Positions 10,369 to 22,835 are shown, numbered from the stretch's first letter. The stretch is 64,000 bases of DNA from Nioella nitratireducens (GCF_001879715.1 NZ_MNBW01000004.1:186001-250000); one strand, 5' to 3'. Notes: generated by a model not told the origin, from the letters alone. Made by a program: numbers and translations.

Positions 10369-11442
10369 TCAAGCGCCCCGAAACCGCCCCTGCCGGTAGG
10401 GGGCCAACAGCCCGGCGAACCGATCCCCGCCCATGACGTCATCGGCCACCGCCTCTCCGGTCACGGCGGCGAGCGTGACGCCGGAATGCATCACCGCAAG
10501 GGTCAGCCCCTCGGGGCCGGCCGCCCCGATCACCGGCAGACCGTCCCCCGGCACCGGACGGTTTGCGACCAACACCTGTTGCCAGCGCAAATCCACGCCC
10601 GGCAGCAACGCACGGGCCGATGCCAACGCCTCTTCCGCCAGGGCCTCGGGCGCTTTCGCCAAAACCTCGCTGCTGTCGGATTGATGCGAAACCGATGTGG
10701 GCGCCAGAATACGTCCCTGCCCGTCTTGCCGCAATTCCCGCTCGGGCGTCACGACGATGCGGTCGAGAACCGGTGCAACCGGTTGGCTGACCATCAACGC
10801 GCCCGGCCGACGCAGCATCGGCAGGGGTGCGCCGAACGGCGCGACAAGGTCCGGGCTGCGATTGGCTGCAGCGACGATGATATGGTCGGCAGGGATATCG
10901 CCCCATTGCGTCCGTAGCCCCGTCACCCGGTCAGCCCGCGTGGTGATCGCCTCGGCCCGCACACCGTAAGACACCCGCGCGCCAAGGTCTTGAGCGCGCG
11001 ACAGCAAAGCGGCTGCAACGCGTGCGGCATCCGCCGCGCCCTCTGCGGGAAAGGCCAGCGCCTCTGTCGCGGTGCAGGCCACATGCGGCAGGCAGGCGCG
11101 GATCTGATCGCGTGTCAGCCGGGTCAGGCGATAGCCAAGCCCGACCAGATCGGCCTCTTGACGGGCCAGTGCATCGCCCTGCGCTTCCCACGTCACCGAT
11201 CCCGGCCAGCTCAGCCCGTCGAGCGCGCCCAAACGATGCCATGCGGCAATGCCTTCGGCGCGCAGGCGGAAGTGATCGGCGTCGTGATAGAAGCTCGCGT
11301 TGATCCAGCCAAAGGAACATCCGGTGGCCGCCGAGGCCGGGCCAGCGGCAGCCTCGACCACCTGCACCTCGGCCCCGGCCCCGGCCAGACGGTTGGCAAT
11401 TGCGGCGCCCAAAATGCCTGCCCCGATCACGATGGTTTTCAT
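10369..11442 (-). CDS. FAD-dependent amine/amino acid oxidoreductase (DAO family)
   Basis: The 357-residue protein starts MKTIVIGAGILGAAIANRLA, a Rossmann dinucleotide fold with GxGxxG, followed by the acidic end of strand 2 (VVEAA). The central TAWGDIPADHIIVAA-like strand and the C-terminal block GLPVIGAAGPEGLTLAVMHS-type motif are typical of the DAO family (D-amino acid dehydrogenase, glycine oxidase, sarcosine oxidase). Substrate is not determinable. GGAGGA lies 6 bases before the ATG. It is convergent with the desaturase and divergent from the cupin gene. Confidence 0.88.
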   Translation of the reverse strand: MKTIVIGAGILGAAIANRLAGAGAEVQVVEAAAGPASAATGCSFGWINASFYHDADHFRLRAEGIAAWHRLGALDGLSWPGSVTWEAQGDALARQEADLVGLGYRLTRLTRDQIRACLPHVACTATEALAFPAEGAADAARVAAALLSRAQDLGARVSYGVRAEAITTRADRVTGLRTQWGDIPADHIIVAAANRSPDLVAPFGAPLPMLRRPGALMVSQPVAPVLDRIVVTPERELRQDGQGRILAPTSVSHQSDSSEVLAKAPEALAEEALASARALLPGVDLRWQQVLVANRPVPGDGLPVIGAAGPEGLTLAVMHSGVTLAAVTGEAVADDVMGGDRFAGLLAPYRQGRFRGA

Positions 11443-11506
11443 GGCGCGTCCTCCAGCCTAAGGTTTCGCCAGAAGCTTATCCGCAGACACGGCAGGAGCA
11501 ACCCGC

Positions 11507-11926
11507 ATGACCGCAGACGAGATCATCGCCACGCTTCAACTGGCCCCGCACCCCGAGGGCGGCCACTACCGCCAGACATGGGTGGCAGAAAACGACGGGC
11601 GCCCCACGGGGACTTGCATCTATTTCCTGCTGAAAGCGGGCGAGGCGAGCCATTGGCACCGTGTCGATGCAGCGGAAATCTGGCTCTACCATGCTGGCGC
11701 GCCCTTGGCCCTGTCGATCAGCGAAACGGATGAAGGACCGGCGCGATATCACCTGTTGTCCCCGGATCTGACGAAGGGGCGCCCGCAAATCCTCGTACCG
11801 CCGCATCACTGGCAAGCAGCGCGCAGCACCGGCGACTGGACCCTCGTGTCCTGCACGGTCAGTCCCGGCTTTCGGTTCGAGGGGTTCGAGCTGGCCGCGC
11901 CCGGGTTCGACATTCCGAGGGCCTAG
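11507..11926 (+). CDS. Cupin_5 (DUF985) family protein
   Basis: The 139-residue single-domain cupin begins with the family signature LAPHPEGGHYRQTW and then ASHWHRVDAAEIWLYHAG, the metal-binding His/Glu cluster of the DUF985 cupins. PPHHWQAARS supplies the last cupin motif. The biochemical role of the family is poorly defined. AGGAG is 8 bases upstream of the ATG. The stop is one base from the next ATG, so it is co-translated with the fatty acid desaturase. Confidence 0.92.
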   Translation: MTADEIIATLQLAPHPEGGHYRQTWVAENDGRPTGTCIYFLLKAGEASHWHRVDAAEIWLYHAGAPLALSISETDEGPARYHLLSPDLTKGRPQILVPPHHWQAARSTGDWTLVSCTVSPGFRFEGFELAAPGFDIPRA

Positions 11927-11927
11927 G

Positions 11928-12818
11928 ATGGATCACAAGACCGCCCTCGCTGCTCTCTCGCCCGCCCGCAAGGCGGCTTTGACGCAACGTTCCGACCGAG
12001 AGGGTCTGCGCCATCTCGCCGGGCATGTCGGGGCGATGTTCCTCTGTGCTCTGCCGATCCTGATGGGCTGGCCGGGTTGGCCCCTGGCGCTTCTGCCACT
12101 CGGCATCCTGACGGTGTTCCTGTTCACGCTCAGCCATGAATGCACACACTACACCCCGTTCCGCAGTCGCTGGCTGAATGACGTCGTCGGCCACGTCGTC
12201 AGCCTGCCGCTGGTGCTGCCTTTCACATGGTTTCGCTACTACCACCTCGCCCACCACAAGTTCACCAATGACCCTGAGCGCGATCCGGAGCTGGAGGGCG
12301 GTCCGCGCCCCGAAACATGGACGCAGTTCCTGATCCACCTCAGCGGCTGGGGCTATTGGCGTGGGATGGTCCGAACCCTGTTGGCCAATGCCGTTGGCCG
12401 CATCGACGCGCCCTATTTGCCTGTCCGCCGACATGGTGCGATGCGGCGCGAGGCGCGGATACTGCTGGCCCTGTATGCAGGGAGTCTTGCCAGCCTGATC
12501 TGGTCGCCGCTGGCACTGTGGCTCTGGATCTTGCCGTCGCTGATCGGGCAGCCGTTCCTGCGGCTCTACCTGCTGGCCGAACATGGCCGCTGCCCGCCTG
12601 TCGCCAATATGCTGGAAAACTCCCGCACCACCTATGCTGGCTGGCCGGTGCGCTCTATCGCCTGGAACATGCCGTTTCATGCCGAGCATCACAGCTTCCC
12701 CAACGTGCCCTTTCACAAGCTGCCCGAGCTGAACCGCGATCTTGCACCGCTGCTGAAAAGCACGTCAGACAGCTACCCGGCCTTCGCGCGGGAATATGTG
12801 CACACCCTTGGACCGTGA
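11928..12818 (+). CDS. Fatty acid desaturase family protein
   Basis: The 296-residue membrane protein carries the three His boxes of acyl/carotenoid desaturases: HECTH (about 66), HLAHHKFTND (about 102) and HAEHHSFPNVPFHKLPELN near 246. Long hydrophobic pairs lie between boxes 1 and 2 and boxes 2 and 3. The di-iron centre inserts a double bond or hydroxyl using O2 and reducing equivalents. The precise lipid or carotenoid substrate is not evident. Together with the desaturase at 9.4 kb it is one of two lipid-modifying oxygenases in this stretch. Confidence 0.9.
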   Translation: MDHKTALAALSPARKAALTQRSDREGLRHLAGHVGAMFLCALPILMGWPGWPLALLPLGILTVFLFTLSHECTHYTPFRSRWLNDVVGHVVSLPLVLPFTWFRYYHLAHHKFTNDPERDPELEGGPRPETWTQFLIHLSGWGYWRGMVRTLLANAVGRIDAPYLPVRRHGAMRREARILLALYAGSLASLIWSPLALWLWILPSLIGQPFLRLYLLAEHGRCPPVANMLENSRTTYAGWPVRSIAWNMPFHAEHHSFPNVPFHKLPELNRDLAPLLKSTSDSYPAFAREYVHTLGP

Positions 12819-12828
12819 GGGGTAGCGG

Positions 12829-12848
12829 TGGACCGCGAGGGCGGTCCG
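12829..12848. terminator. Hairpin between convergent genes, candidate bidirectional terminator
   Basis: GGACCGC-GAGG-GCGGTCC (12830-12847) is a perfect 7-bp stem with a tetraloop, extendable by one T-G pair, lying between the desaturase stop and the anmK stop. No long T-run follows on either strand, so it is only a candidate. Confidence 0.45.
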
Positions 12849-12865
12849 TCCAAAATGAGACGCGC

Positions 12866-13960
12866 CTACCCCTTTGGCCGACTGATCCGCCCGCCGCCCA
12901 CCTGCGCGGCCACGCCCGTGGTCATCGGCCCCGAGGTCGACATCTTTCGCGCGACCCGCACCGCGAGGAAGGCAAAGGCCTGCGCTTCCAGCATGTCGCC
13001 ATCAAGGCCCACGTCCTCGACCGGGATCACCGGACAGGGCAGCGCCTTGGCCAGCCCCCGCATCATCGCCGCATTGTGCCGCCCGCCGCCACAGACCAGC
13101 ACGCGGGCAGGGGGCGCGGGGAACAGCGTCATCCCATCGGCCACGCAAGCCACGCTCACCGCCACAAGGGTTGCCGCCGCGTCGGCATCGTTTAACCCGC
13201 TCACTTTCGCTGACAGGTCCGCAAAATCATTCCGATCCAGGGACTTGGGAGGCATTCTTGACAGGAAGGGCCGCGCCAAGGCCGCTGCCACCACTGCGTG
13301 ATCCACCTGCCCCGACAGCGCAAGCGTGCCGCCCTCGTCCCGCGCCATGCCGCGACGGCTGCGCAGAAGGTCATCCAGCGGCGCATTCCCCGGCCCGGTA
13401 TCAAAGGCCAGAACCGCGCCATCCTGCTCTGGTCCCGCATAGCGGGGATCGACCCATGTCAGGTTGCCGACCCCGCCTAGATTGAGGAACACGAGCGGCG
13501 CACTCGCCCCGATCCACTGCGCACAGGCAAAATGATAATAGGGCGCCAGGGGCGCGCCCTCGCCGCCCAACTGCACATCTGACGACCGGAAATCCCAGAC
13601 CACCGGCAGACCCAGCACATCGGCCAGCACTTGCCCGTCGCCCGCCTGATGGGTGCCACGCCCCTTGGGATCATGGGCCAGCGTCTGGCCGTGAAACCCG
13701 ACCATCTTGGCCCCGGACAGGCGCGACAGCACGGCGGCATGGGCCGTCTCCACGACCTCTGCCGCCTGATCCACCCCATCCTCTCCCGGCCACCGCCCAA
13801 GCGCGGCGCGGATCGCCTCTCTCTCCGCGTCGCGGTAGGCGCGATAGTGCGTTTCACCGAAGGCGACGATGCGTCGCCCATCCGTCAGGAGCATTGCTGC
13901 ATCGACGCCGTCCAAAGAGGTGCCCGACATCGCCCCTGCAACCCATATCGGCCCTTCCAT
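12866..13960 (-). CDS. anmK: Anhydro-N-acetylmuramic acid kinase
   Basis: Phosphorylates and opens 1,6-anhydro-MurNAc recovered from cell wall turnover, giving MurNAc-6-phosphate. The 364-residue product opens with [19 protein letters not shown], the diagnostic AnmK N-terminus. Other family blocks are [36 protein letters not shown] and [12 protein letters not shown]. Length is typical. AAGGGA precedes the ATG. It is divergent from tyrS across 53 bases, an arrangement I associate with Rhodobacterales genomes. Confidence 0.95.
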   Translation of the reverse strand: MEGPIWVAGAMSGTSLDGVDAAMLLTDGRRIVAFGETHYRAYRDAEREAIRAALGRWPGEDGVDQAAEVVETAHAAVLSRLSGAKMVGFHGQTLAHDPKGRGTHQAGDGQVLADVLGLPVVWDFRSSDVQLGGEGAPLAPYYHFACAQWIGASAPLVFLNLGGVGNLTWVDPRYAGPEQDGAVLAFDTGPGNAPLDDLLRSRRGMARDEGGTLALSGQVDHAVVAAALARPFLSRMPPKSLDRNDFADLSAKVSGLNDADAAATLVAVSVACVADGMTLFPAPPARVLVCGGGRHNAAMMRGLAKALPCPVIPVEDVGLDGDMLEAQAFAFLAVRVARKMSTSGPMTTGVAAQVGGGRISRPKG

Positions 13961-14013
13961 CGCTCGTCCCTTCCCGGTATCACCGCGCCACCGATAGAAT
14001 GGACGGACGTGAC

Positions 14014-15267
14014 ATGACCTACCACCCCAAATCCGAGTTCCTGCGCGTGATGATCGAACGTGGCTTTCTGGCCGACTGCACCGATTATCAGGGCCTTGAC
14101 GAAACTCTGATCACGGGCGTGGTGCCGGCCTATATCGGCTTTGACGCGACGGCCAAGTCGCTGCATGTCGGGTCGCTGATCCAGATCATGATGTTGCGCT
14201 GGCTGCAAAAGACGGGGCACAAGCCGATCACGCTGATGGGCGGCGGCACCACCAAGGTGGGCGATCCCAGCTTTCGCGCCGATGAACGCCCGCTTCTCAG
14301 CCCCGCGCAGATCGACGACAACATCGCCGGGATCGGCAAGGTCTTTGCCCAATACGTGACCTATGGTGACGGCCCGACAGATGCGCTGATGCTGAACAAT
14401 GATGAATGGCTGGCGGACCTCAACTACCTCGATTTCCTGCGCGACATCGGGCGGCATTTCTCCGTCAACCGGATGCTGAGTTTTGAAAGCGTCAAGTCGC
14501 GCCTCGACCGGGAGCAATCGCTCAGCTTCCTCGAATTCAACTACATGATCTTGCAGGCCTACGATTTCCTGGAATTGAACCGCCGTTACGGCTGTCGGCT
14601 GCAAATGGGCGGCTCGGACCAGTGGGGCAACATCGTCAACGGCATCGACCTGACGCGCAGGGTGCTGGACAATGAGATTTTCGGCCTGACCTCTCCGCTT
14701 TTGACCACCTCGGACGGCAAGAAGATGGGAAAGAGCGCGGATGGCGCGGTGTGGCTCAACGCCGAAATGCGCTCGCCCTATGAATTCTGGCAGTTCTGGC
14801 GCAACACGACCGACGCCGATGTGGGCCGGTTCCTCAAGCTCTATACCGAATTGCCGATCGAAGACTGCGACCGCCTCGGTGCCTTGGGCGGGTCCGAGAT
14901 CAACGAAGCCAAGATTGTATTGGCCAACGAGGTCACGGCGCTGCTGCACGGGGCCGAGGCGGCGGCAGCGGCAGAAGCGACCGCGCGCGAGGTGTTTGAA
15001 AAGGGCGGCATGGGCGACGATCTGCCAACGCTGTCTTTGACCGCCGCAGAGATCGGCGAGGGAATTTCCATCGTCCAGCTCATCACCCGCTCGGGCCTGT
15101 CAAAATCGGGCAAAGAGGCGAAACGGCTGATTTCCGACAATGGCGCCCGCCTGAATGACGCACCTCTGACCGACTCGGGCCTGATGATCACCGCCGCTGA
15201 TCTGGCCGAGCCGTTAAAGCTCTCGGCTGGCAAGAAGCGTCACGCCCTGGTGGTGTTGCAAGGCTGA
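14014..15267 (+). CDS. tyrS: Tyrosine--tRNA ligase
   Basis: Charges tRNA-Tyr. The class I synthetase signatures are LHVGS (HIGH-like, about 46) and KMGKS (KMSKS-like, about 236), with [15 protein letters not shown] in between for the tyrosine pocket. The C-terminal S4-type RNA-binding region reads [20 protein letters not shown] (about 365-385). The product is 417 residues from the ATG at 14014; in-frame upstream ATGs at 13894 and 13999 overlap the anmK region and lack family resemblance. Confidence 0.97.
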   Translation: MTYHPKSEFLRVMIERGFLADCTDYQGLDETLITGVVPAYIGFDATAKSLHVGSLIQIMMLRWLQKTGHKPITLMGGGTTKVGDPSFRADERPLLSPAQIDDNIAGIGKVFAQYVTYGDGPTDALMLNNDEWLADLNYLDFLRDIGRHFSVNRMLSFESVKSRLDREQSLSFLEFNYMILQAYDFLELNRRYGCRLQMGGSDQWGNIVNGIDLTRRVLDNEIFGLTSPLLTTSDGKKMGKSADGAVWLNAEMRSPYEFWQFWRNTTDADVGRFLKLYTELPIEDCDRLGALGGSEINEAKIVLANEVTALLHGAEAAAAAEATAREVFEKGGMGDDLPTLSLTAAEIGEGISIVQLITRSGLSKSGKEAKRLISDNGARLNDAPLTDSGLMITAADLAEPLKLSAGKKRHALVVLQG

Positions 15268-15406
15268 AGGACGGCACACGCCCGCGCGCGGCGCAGGACC
15301 GGACTGGATCGGGCCCGCCATGGCCCGGCGATTTTGTGATAACGCCGCCAGGCGGGCACTGGCACACCGATCAAGGGAGCCATGTGCCCGCCCGAGGGCG
15401 GCCTCG

Positions 15407-15670
15407 TCAGCGCATTCCGAGCGCTTCTTTATACATTTCCAGAACTGCCTCTTCCTCGGCGATGTCATCGGGTTCGCGCTTGCGCAGCGCGATCACCTTG
15501 CGCATGACCTTGGTGTCATAGCCCCGGCCCTTGGCCTCGGCCATCACCTCTTTCTGCTGGTCTGCAATGTCTTTCTTTTCCATTTCCAGCCGTTCGTAGC
15601 GCTCGATGAACTGACGCAGTTCATCTGCGGTCACGCGGTAGCTGTCGGGGGGGGACGTCATTTCATCCAT
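15407..15670 (-). CDS. gapR: GapR-type nucleoid-associated protein (DUF2312/UPF0335)
   Basis: The 87-residue protein matches the DUF2312 family: a helical body with RVTADELRQFIERYERLE, then EKKDIADQQKEVMAEAKGRG and YDTKVMRKVIALRK. Caulobacter GapR, of this family, clamps overtwisted DNA ahead of RNA polymerase and replication forks and stimulates topoisomerases. Nearly all of the sequence is predicted helix, with a coiled coil in the first 50 residues. A second in-frame Met at residue 4 could be the real start. It is transcribed alone, convergent with tyrS. Confidence 0.9.
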   Translation of the reverse strand: MDEMTSPPDSYRVTADELRQFIERYERLEMEKKDIADQQKEVMAEAKGRGYDTKVMRKVIALRKREPDDIAEEEAVLEMYKEALGMR

Positions 15671-15802
15671 CGGCCTGCCTCATTTGACGGATTTCACCAG
15701 TCTGTTGATCTATCCGCCCTGCCCGCCCCCCGCAAGCCTTGCAGCCCCCCCGTCAACCGGCTAGGCCATTCCCCGCATGATCAACGCGGAGGAAGCGGGC
15801 GG

Positions 15803-16018
15803 ATGGAATGGCTTGTCTGGCTTGGAGCGGGGCTGACGGCGGCAGGGCTTATCCTGATCGGCTGGTGTATTCGCACCGCGTTTCGCGTGCGCAAGGCGAA
15901 CCTGCCCGATGAAGAGATGCGCGCGCGGCTGCAACGGGTCGTCGTGCTGAACATGGTGGCGCTTCTGGTCTCTGCGCTCGGCCTCATGTCGGTGGTGATC
16001 GGGGTCTTTCTCGCCTGA
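15803..16018 (+). CDS. Small two-helix membrane protein, function unknown
   Basis: The 71-residue protein has hydrophobic segments at about 4-23 and 48-69, separated by a charged loop (RKANLPDEEMRARLQR). GGAGGA lies 9 bases before the ATG, which supports it as a real gene. I recognise no named family. It is convergent with the DUF1223 gene, whose stop lies 18 bases beyond. Confidence 0.72.
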   Translation: MEWLVWLGAGLTAAGLILIGWCIRTAFRVRKANLPDEEMRARLQRVVVLNMVALLVSALGLMSVVIGVFLA

Positions 16019-16035
16019 GGCGGATGCGCGCCCCT

Positions 16036-16743
16036 TCAGGGCTGCAATCGCGCAGCCCCAAGAATCAGGCCCGGCCCCGCCATCTGCACGAGGACCACGA
16101 CCGGACCGGACCGATCGTCGTCCAGTTCCATCTCGAAGGGCGACTGCCCCGACCAATGGTCAAGCTGCATCCAGTCAGTGACCACGTTGCTATATTCCAC
16201 CGTCCGTCCGGCATTCTCGCCGCGCCGGATTTCGACCGTTTCTTCCGGGTGGTAACGCACCAGTTGCACCAGCATCCGCGGATCGTCAAAGGCCATGCTG
16301 GCGCGCGCGGCAATACGCAGCGCACCAGTGCGGGTCCGGGTCAGGCGCACCTCGACGGGATACTCGACCTCGCGCAATTCCATGATGTGTTCGGCCACGT
16401 CCATCGGTTCATAGCCGACCACACGCTCGACCCCGCCGACGATCATCTGCGGCGTGTAGACCATTCGCTGGCCAGCCGCACGGGCGTAGGATTGCTGGCG
16501 ATAGGTGAACTGGGACGAGGCGAAGGTATCCGCCCACCCGATATAATCCCAGTAATCGACATGCAGCGACAGCGCGATCACATCCGGTCGCGTGGCCAGT
16601 TCCGCCAGCAGCGCATCGGCGGGTGGACACGCCGAACAGCCCTGCGAGGTGAAAAGCTCAACCACGACCGGGCTGTCGGCACGGGCCACAGGTGGCAACA
16701 GCGTTGCCAGCCCGACGGCAATACAGGCGATGAAATAGCGCAT
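16036..16743 (-). CDS. DUF1223 secreted thioredoxin-fold protein
   Basis: The 235-residue product has a signal peptide (about 1-22, ending VARA) and then VVVELFTSQGCSACPPADALL, the hallmark of DUF1223 with its CxxC-like pair in a thioredoxin fold. HVDYWDYIGWADTFAS and the later YTPQMIVGG are also family blocks. The role is unknown; a periplasmic redox function is plausible. An open frame extends upstream to 17232 but overlaps the ICMT gene, so the ATG before the signal peptide is used. Confidence 0.88.
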   Translation of the reverse strand: MRYFIACIAVGLATLLPPVARADSPVVVELFTSQGCSACPPADALLAELATRPDVIALSLHVDYWDYIGWADTFASSQFTYRQQSYARAAGQRMVYTPQMIVGGVERVVGYEPMDVAEHIMELREVEYPVEVRLTRTRTGALRIAARASMAFDDPRMLVQLVRYHPEETVEIRRGENAGRTVEYSNVVTDWMQLDHWSGQSPFEMELDDDRSGPVVVLVQMAGPGLILGAARLQP

Positions 16744-16826
16744 GGCGGTCTGAGTATTATCCCTAGTGTCCCTAAGAGGTAGTGAACCCGGCTTGGTTGC
16801 GCCAATCAAGCCTTTGCGAGTTTGCG

Positions 16827-17276
16827 TTACAGCCAACGCCGCGTCTGTTGAAGATAGCGCCGGGCCTCCAGCCCGAATGCCTCGATCAGCCGCTCTTCCT
16901 CGGGGGCGATGAAGCGCAGGGTCAGGACCGAAATGAACAGCCCCGGCAGCAACACCGGGCTCAGCACCCCAAGCCACAGCACATAGCCGACAAGCATCGC
17001 CACGAGGCCCAGATAGATCGGGTTGCGAGTGTAGCGATAGGGGCCTTCCGTGATCAGTGCCGAGGGGGCGTGATGCGGCTCGATCGTCGTCTTCTTGCGC
17101 CAAAACCACAGCGCCGACCATAAGATCAGCCCAAGCCCGGCCAAGATGCCCACGATACCAAGGCCCCAGAACAGCGGCCCGAAGGCTGTGACCAGCGGCA
17201 TGTAGGTTCCCAGCAGCCACGCCGCGCCGCAAAAGCCCGCAAACCAGATCGGTGGCAGGTCGGGAAAGCCCTTCAT
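16827..17276 (-). CDS. Isoprenylcysteine carboxyl methyltransferase (ICMT/PEMT)-like membrane protein
   Basis: The 149-residue protein has four or five hydrophobic segments and the C-terminal signature of this family: EPHHAPSALITEGPYRYTRN followed by PIYLG, and later EEERLIEAFG. These membrane methyltransferases use S-adenosylmethionine; bacterial members methylate unknown small or lipid substrates. GAGGAG, overlapping the end of the upstream dioxygenase gene, serves as the ribosome site, and only 6 bases separate the two genes. Confidence 0.88.
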   Translation of the reverse strand: MKGFPDLPPIWFAGFCGAAWLLGTYMPLVTAFGPLFWGLGIVGILAGLGLILWSALWFWRKKTTIEPHHAPSALITEGPYRYTRNPIYLGLVAMLVGYVLWLGVLSPVLLPGLFISVLTLRFIAPEEERLIEAFGLEARRYLQQTRRWL

Positions 17277-17282
17277 CCTCGC

Positions 17283-17639
17283 CTACTCCTCGTCGAAGAT
17301 CGACAGATCCAGCGGCAGGCCGGTGCCCAGCCAGATACCGTGATCGCGATGATCGGCCAATTGATCCTGGAGGGTCTCGCCGGTGATGGGATGCGCGAAC
17401 ACCACAAGACCGTCACGATTGAGGGCCAGCCACGGCAGCAGCACCGCAAATTCCTGTGGCGTTGCTGCCAATTGGCACGATCCGCAGGGATGCGGCCCGA
17501 CCGGTTTGTCATGCATCCGGCCCATCGAGACACCGAACCGGTCCTTGGCGGCCTCGCAGATGTCGCGGGCGCGGGCATGGGATTTCGGATCGAAATAGAC
17601 GTGGGCGTGAAAGCCCGTGATCGCGGCGGGATCAGTCAT
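17283..17639 (-). CDS. DOPA 4,5-dioxygenase family protein
   Basis: The 118-residue single-domain protein has the expected length. It starts ITGFHAHVYFD and contains GPHPCGSCQLA and VFAHPITGET, the His-containing blocks of the DOPA-dioxygenase family, which opens catechol rings using non-haem Fe(II). The physiological substrate in bacteria is uncertain. AAAGGAGG lies 7 bases upstream of the chosen ATG; the open frame extends farther upstream but without family similarity. It is the first gene of a two-gene unit with the ICMT-like gene. Confidence 0.88.
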   Translation of the reverse strand: MTDPAAITGFHAHVYFDPKSHARARDICEAAKDRFGVSMGRMHDKPVGPHPCGSCQLAATPQEFAVLLPWLALNRDGLVVFAHPITGETLQDQLADHRDHGIWLGTGLPLDLSIFDEE

Positions 17640-17802
17640 CGGGAATCCTCCTTTGACGGGGTGTGGCGCGGGGTTTGGCCGGGCATCCGACATGACGCCG
17701 CGCGTTTCCTGCCCAATCGAGTTCACCACGCCCGTCGGGCGGCGTCCAGCCCCGGACTGTTTGACGACCGGCGCATTTGGCTATGCCCCGGCTTCTTGAA
17801 GC

Positions 17803-17829
17803 ACAGGGGCAGGAAATGCCCGCCCCTGT
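17803..17829. terminator. Hairpin downstream of the DUF2231 gene
   Basis: ACAGGGGC (17803-17810) and GCCCCTGT (17822-17829) form a perfect 8-bp stem with an 11-base loop, 28 bases beyond the stop of the minus-strand DUF2231 gene. There is no clear T-run, so termination is a guess. Confidence 0.35.
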
Positions 17830-17856
17830 CCAGGCCATCCGTGACGCCCAACCGCG

Positions 17857-18321
17857 TCAGTTGGCCGAGGCAATCACGTTGACGCCGTGATCATAGACCA
17901 GTTGCCCACCGAAATAGGCCACCGACACCACGAACAGCACGAGCGCCACATCAACGGCGCCGACCCCCCATTTACGCCCACCTTCCAGCGGGATCTGCCG
18001 CCACCAAATGCCAGCGCGGATCAGCGCCCAGATGCCGAACGCAATCGCGGTGTTCCAACCCAATGCTTCGTGCGTCTCGAACAATCCCGGGGCAAAGCCG
18101 CGCGTCAGGGCAATCTCCAGGGCCATATCCCCCAGCATCGCTGTCAGCGCCGCGGCAATCCCGGTGGCAACCGCCAGAACGGTGGCTATCGAGGCATAGG
18201 TATCCCTGCCCCCAAGCGGAATGCCGCGAAACAGCGCGACAAGATCAAAGGCGGCCAGCACCATGATCAGGACAATCGGAAAGTGAAGTATCATCGGGTG
18301 GAATTGCTCGAGAGCAGGCAT
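17857..18321 (-). CDS. DUF2231 family membrane protein
   Basis: The 154-residue protein has four hydrophobic segments and begins near FHPMILHFPIVLIMVLAAFD, the His-rich first helix typical of DUF2231. A second conserved His lies in ETHEALGWNTAIAFG. These paired membrane His residues suggest a haem- or metal-binding membrane protein, but the function is unknown. The internal ATG at 18321 is chosen because the open frame upstream to 18459 encodes no recognisable membrane start. Confidence 0.8.
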   Translation of the reverse strand: MPALEQFHPMILHFPIVLIMVLAAFDLVALFRGIPLGGRDTYASIATVLAVATGIAAALTAMLGDMALEIALTRGFAPGLFETHEALGWNTAIAFGIWALIRAGIWWRQIPLEGGRKWGVGAVDVALVLFVVSVAYFGGQLVYDHGVNVIASAN

Positions 18322-18479
18322 GTCTTGGTCCTCAGGTTTTTTCACGCCCTGGACGGTCGCGTCTTGCAGGCCCGCCATGGCCCCCTTGCCGTCTGCTCCA
18401 AAGCTTACCGGAGGCTGAAGACGGAAAGCGGCCACGTAAATGTGATCACCGTCGCCCAAACAGGCGCCTGCCTTGGGCC

Positions 18480-18515
18480 CGAAAAAGAAGAACGAGCCCC
18501 GACCGGGGCTCGTTC
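18480..18515 (-). terminator. Rho-independent terminator of acnA
   Basis: Read on the minus strand, GAACGAGCCCC-GGTC-GGGGCTCGTTC (18515 to 18490) is a perfect 11-bp stem with a tetraloop, followed by CTTCTTTTTC. It lies 58 bases after the acnA stop codon. Confidence 0.9.
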
Positions 18516-18573
18516 ACAGTGGTATCTTGACCCGACCGGACCAGAACCATGGCGCCGATGACGCCAGGGCGCC

Positions 18574-21318
<2,745 letters not shown>

Positions 21319-21410
21319 GGAGAAGCCTCCCTCGTGTCAAACGATGTGGGTACGTGCTGGCGCGGCTATGCCAGTATAACCGGAGTCGTTCAAGGGGGGT
21401 GTGGCGTTTT

Positions 21411-21428
21411 TGTATGCCGTTGCATACA
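21411..21428. promoter_or_regulatory. Palindrome between acnA and ccmA, candidate operator
   Basis: TGTATGC-CGTT-GCATACA is a perfect 7-4-7 inverted repeat, 93 bases upstream of the acnA start and 118 bases upstream of ccmA. It could bind a dimeric regulator of either or both divergent genes. I cannot name the regulator. Confidence 0.45.
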
Positions 21429-21546
21429 CATTTTGCGGAAAATTAGCACCCGCCCGCGCGCCCTGCCTTGCACCCCGGCAGGATGCGCCGTTTTGGTCCA
21501 TCCGCGACGCTTCCCCCGGCCCCGAGATTCGGCTAGGGCTGGGCGG

Positions 21547-22182
21547 ATGAGTTTGCGTGTTGACACAATCACCTGCACCCGCGGCGGCCTGACGGTGCTG
21601 TCCGGCGTCAGCTTTTCCGTCGCGCCCGGCGAGGCGCTGATCCTGCGCGGTCCCAACGGCGCGGGCAAGACCACCTTGTTGCGCACGCTGGCAGGGCTGA
21701 CGCCCCCCGCAGAGGGCCGTGTGGACGCCGCCCCCGACTCGATTGCCTATGCCGGTCATGCCGACGGGCTGAAAGCGCAACTGACCGTTGCCGAGAATCT
21801 GACATTCTGGACCGGCGTCTTTGCGGCGGACGGGATCGCGCGGGCTGTGGAGGCGTTCGATTTGACCGACCTGTTGGACCGGCGGGCGGGCAACCTGTCG
21901 GCCGGGCAGAAACGACGACTGTCACTGGCGCGCCTGCTGGTCACAGGTCGGCCGATCTGGTGCCTTGATGAACCGACCGTGTCGCTCGACACCGAAAACG
22001 TCGCCCGTTTTGCCCGCGCGGTCGAGGCACATCTGGCCGGGGGCGGTCTGGCGGTCATCGCCACCCATATCGACCTTGGCCTGCCAACGGCCCGCAGTCT
22101 GGATGTCACGCCCTTTACCCGCCGCGCCCGTCCGGCCTCCGGGGCCAGCGACGATCCCTTCCTGTCGGAGGGCGCACTGTGA
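21547..22182 (+). CDS. ccmA: Cytochrome c biogenesis ATP-binding export protein CcmA
   Basis: ATPase of the CcmABCD complex that releases haem-loaded CcmE during c-type cytochrome assembly. The 211-residue ABC domain has Walker [13 protein letters not shown] (about 36-47), signature [14 protein letters not shown] (about 118-131) and Walker [12 protein letters not shown]. An open frame continues far upstream, antisense to acnA, but the ATG at 21547 gives the standard CcmA length. It is the first gene of ccmA-B-C-D-G, called helABCDX in Rhodobacter capsulatus; ccmE, ccmF and ccmH are not in this window. Confidence 0.95.
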   Translation: MSLRVDTITCTRGGLTVLSGVSFSVAPGEALILRGPNGAGKTTLLRTLAGLTPPAEGRVDAAPDSIAYAGHADGLKAQLTVAENLTFWTGVFAADGIARAVEAFDLTDLLDRRAGNLSAGQKRRLSLARLLVTGRPIWCLDEPTVSLDTENVARFARAVEAHLAGGGLAVIATHIDLGLPTARSLDVTPFTRRARPASGASDDPFLSEGAL

Positions 22183-22835
22183 TCGAACTTCTTGTACGAG
22201 ATCTTCGCCTCGCCATTCGGGCGGGCGGCGGCTTCGGCCTTGGCCTTGCCTTCTTCCTGATCGCAACCATCCTGATGCCCTTCGGCATCGGCCCCGAGAC
22301 CGGCATGATCACCATCATCGCCCCCGGCATCCTGTGGATCGGTGCGTTGCTGGCCTGCCTGCTGTCGCTCGACCGGATCTTCGCCCTCGACTGGGAGGAC
22401 GGATCGCTCGAACTGCTGGCCACCTCGCCCCTGCCGCTAGAGGCCGTGGCGGGCGTCAAGGCACTGGCCCATTGGCTGACAACCGGCCTGCCGCTGGTCG
22501 CCGCCGCCCCGGTTCTGGCGGTATTGTTGAACCTGCCGCCGCAAGGGTTCCCGTGGCTGTTGGCCTCGCTCGCAGTGGGCACCCCGGCCCTGTCGGCCAT
22601 CGGCACCTTCGGGGCAGCACTGACCGTGGGCCTGAAACGGGGCGGACTTCTTCTATCTCTTCTTGTAGTGCCGCTCTACGTCCCCACCCTGCTGTTCGGG
22701 GCCGAGGCCGCCCGGCGCGGGGCCGAGGGTCTGGATGCCGCGACACCGCTCGTCCTGCTTGCCGGGATCACCTTCGCCACCGCCGCCACCATGCCCTTCG
22801 CCGCCGCCGCCGCCCTCCGCGTCAATCTGCGCTAA
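22179..22835 (+). CDS. ccmB: Haem exporter protein CcmB
   Basis: Membrane subunit of the CcmABCD complex. The 218-residue protein has six hydrophobic segments. It starts with a GTG overlapping the ccmA stop, reading [20 protein letters not shown], the usual CcmB opening. [20 protein letters not shown] and the preceding membrane segment are characteristic of the family. Coupled translation with ccmA fits joint assembly. Confidence 0.93.
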   Translation: MIELLVRDLRLAIRAGGGFGLGLAFFLIATILMPFGIGPETGMITIIAPGILWIGALLACLLSLDRIFALDWEDGSLELLATSPLPLEAVAGVKALAHWLTTGLPLVAAAPVLAVLLNLPPQGFPWLLASLAVGTPALSAIGTFGAALTVGLKRGGLLLSLLVVPLYVPTLLFGAEAARRGAEGLDAATPLVLLAGITFATAATMPFAAAAALRVNLR

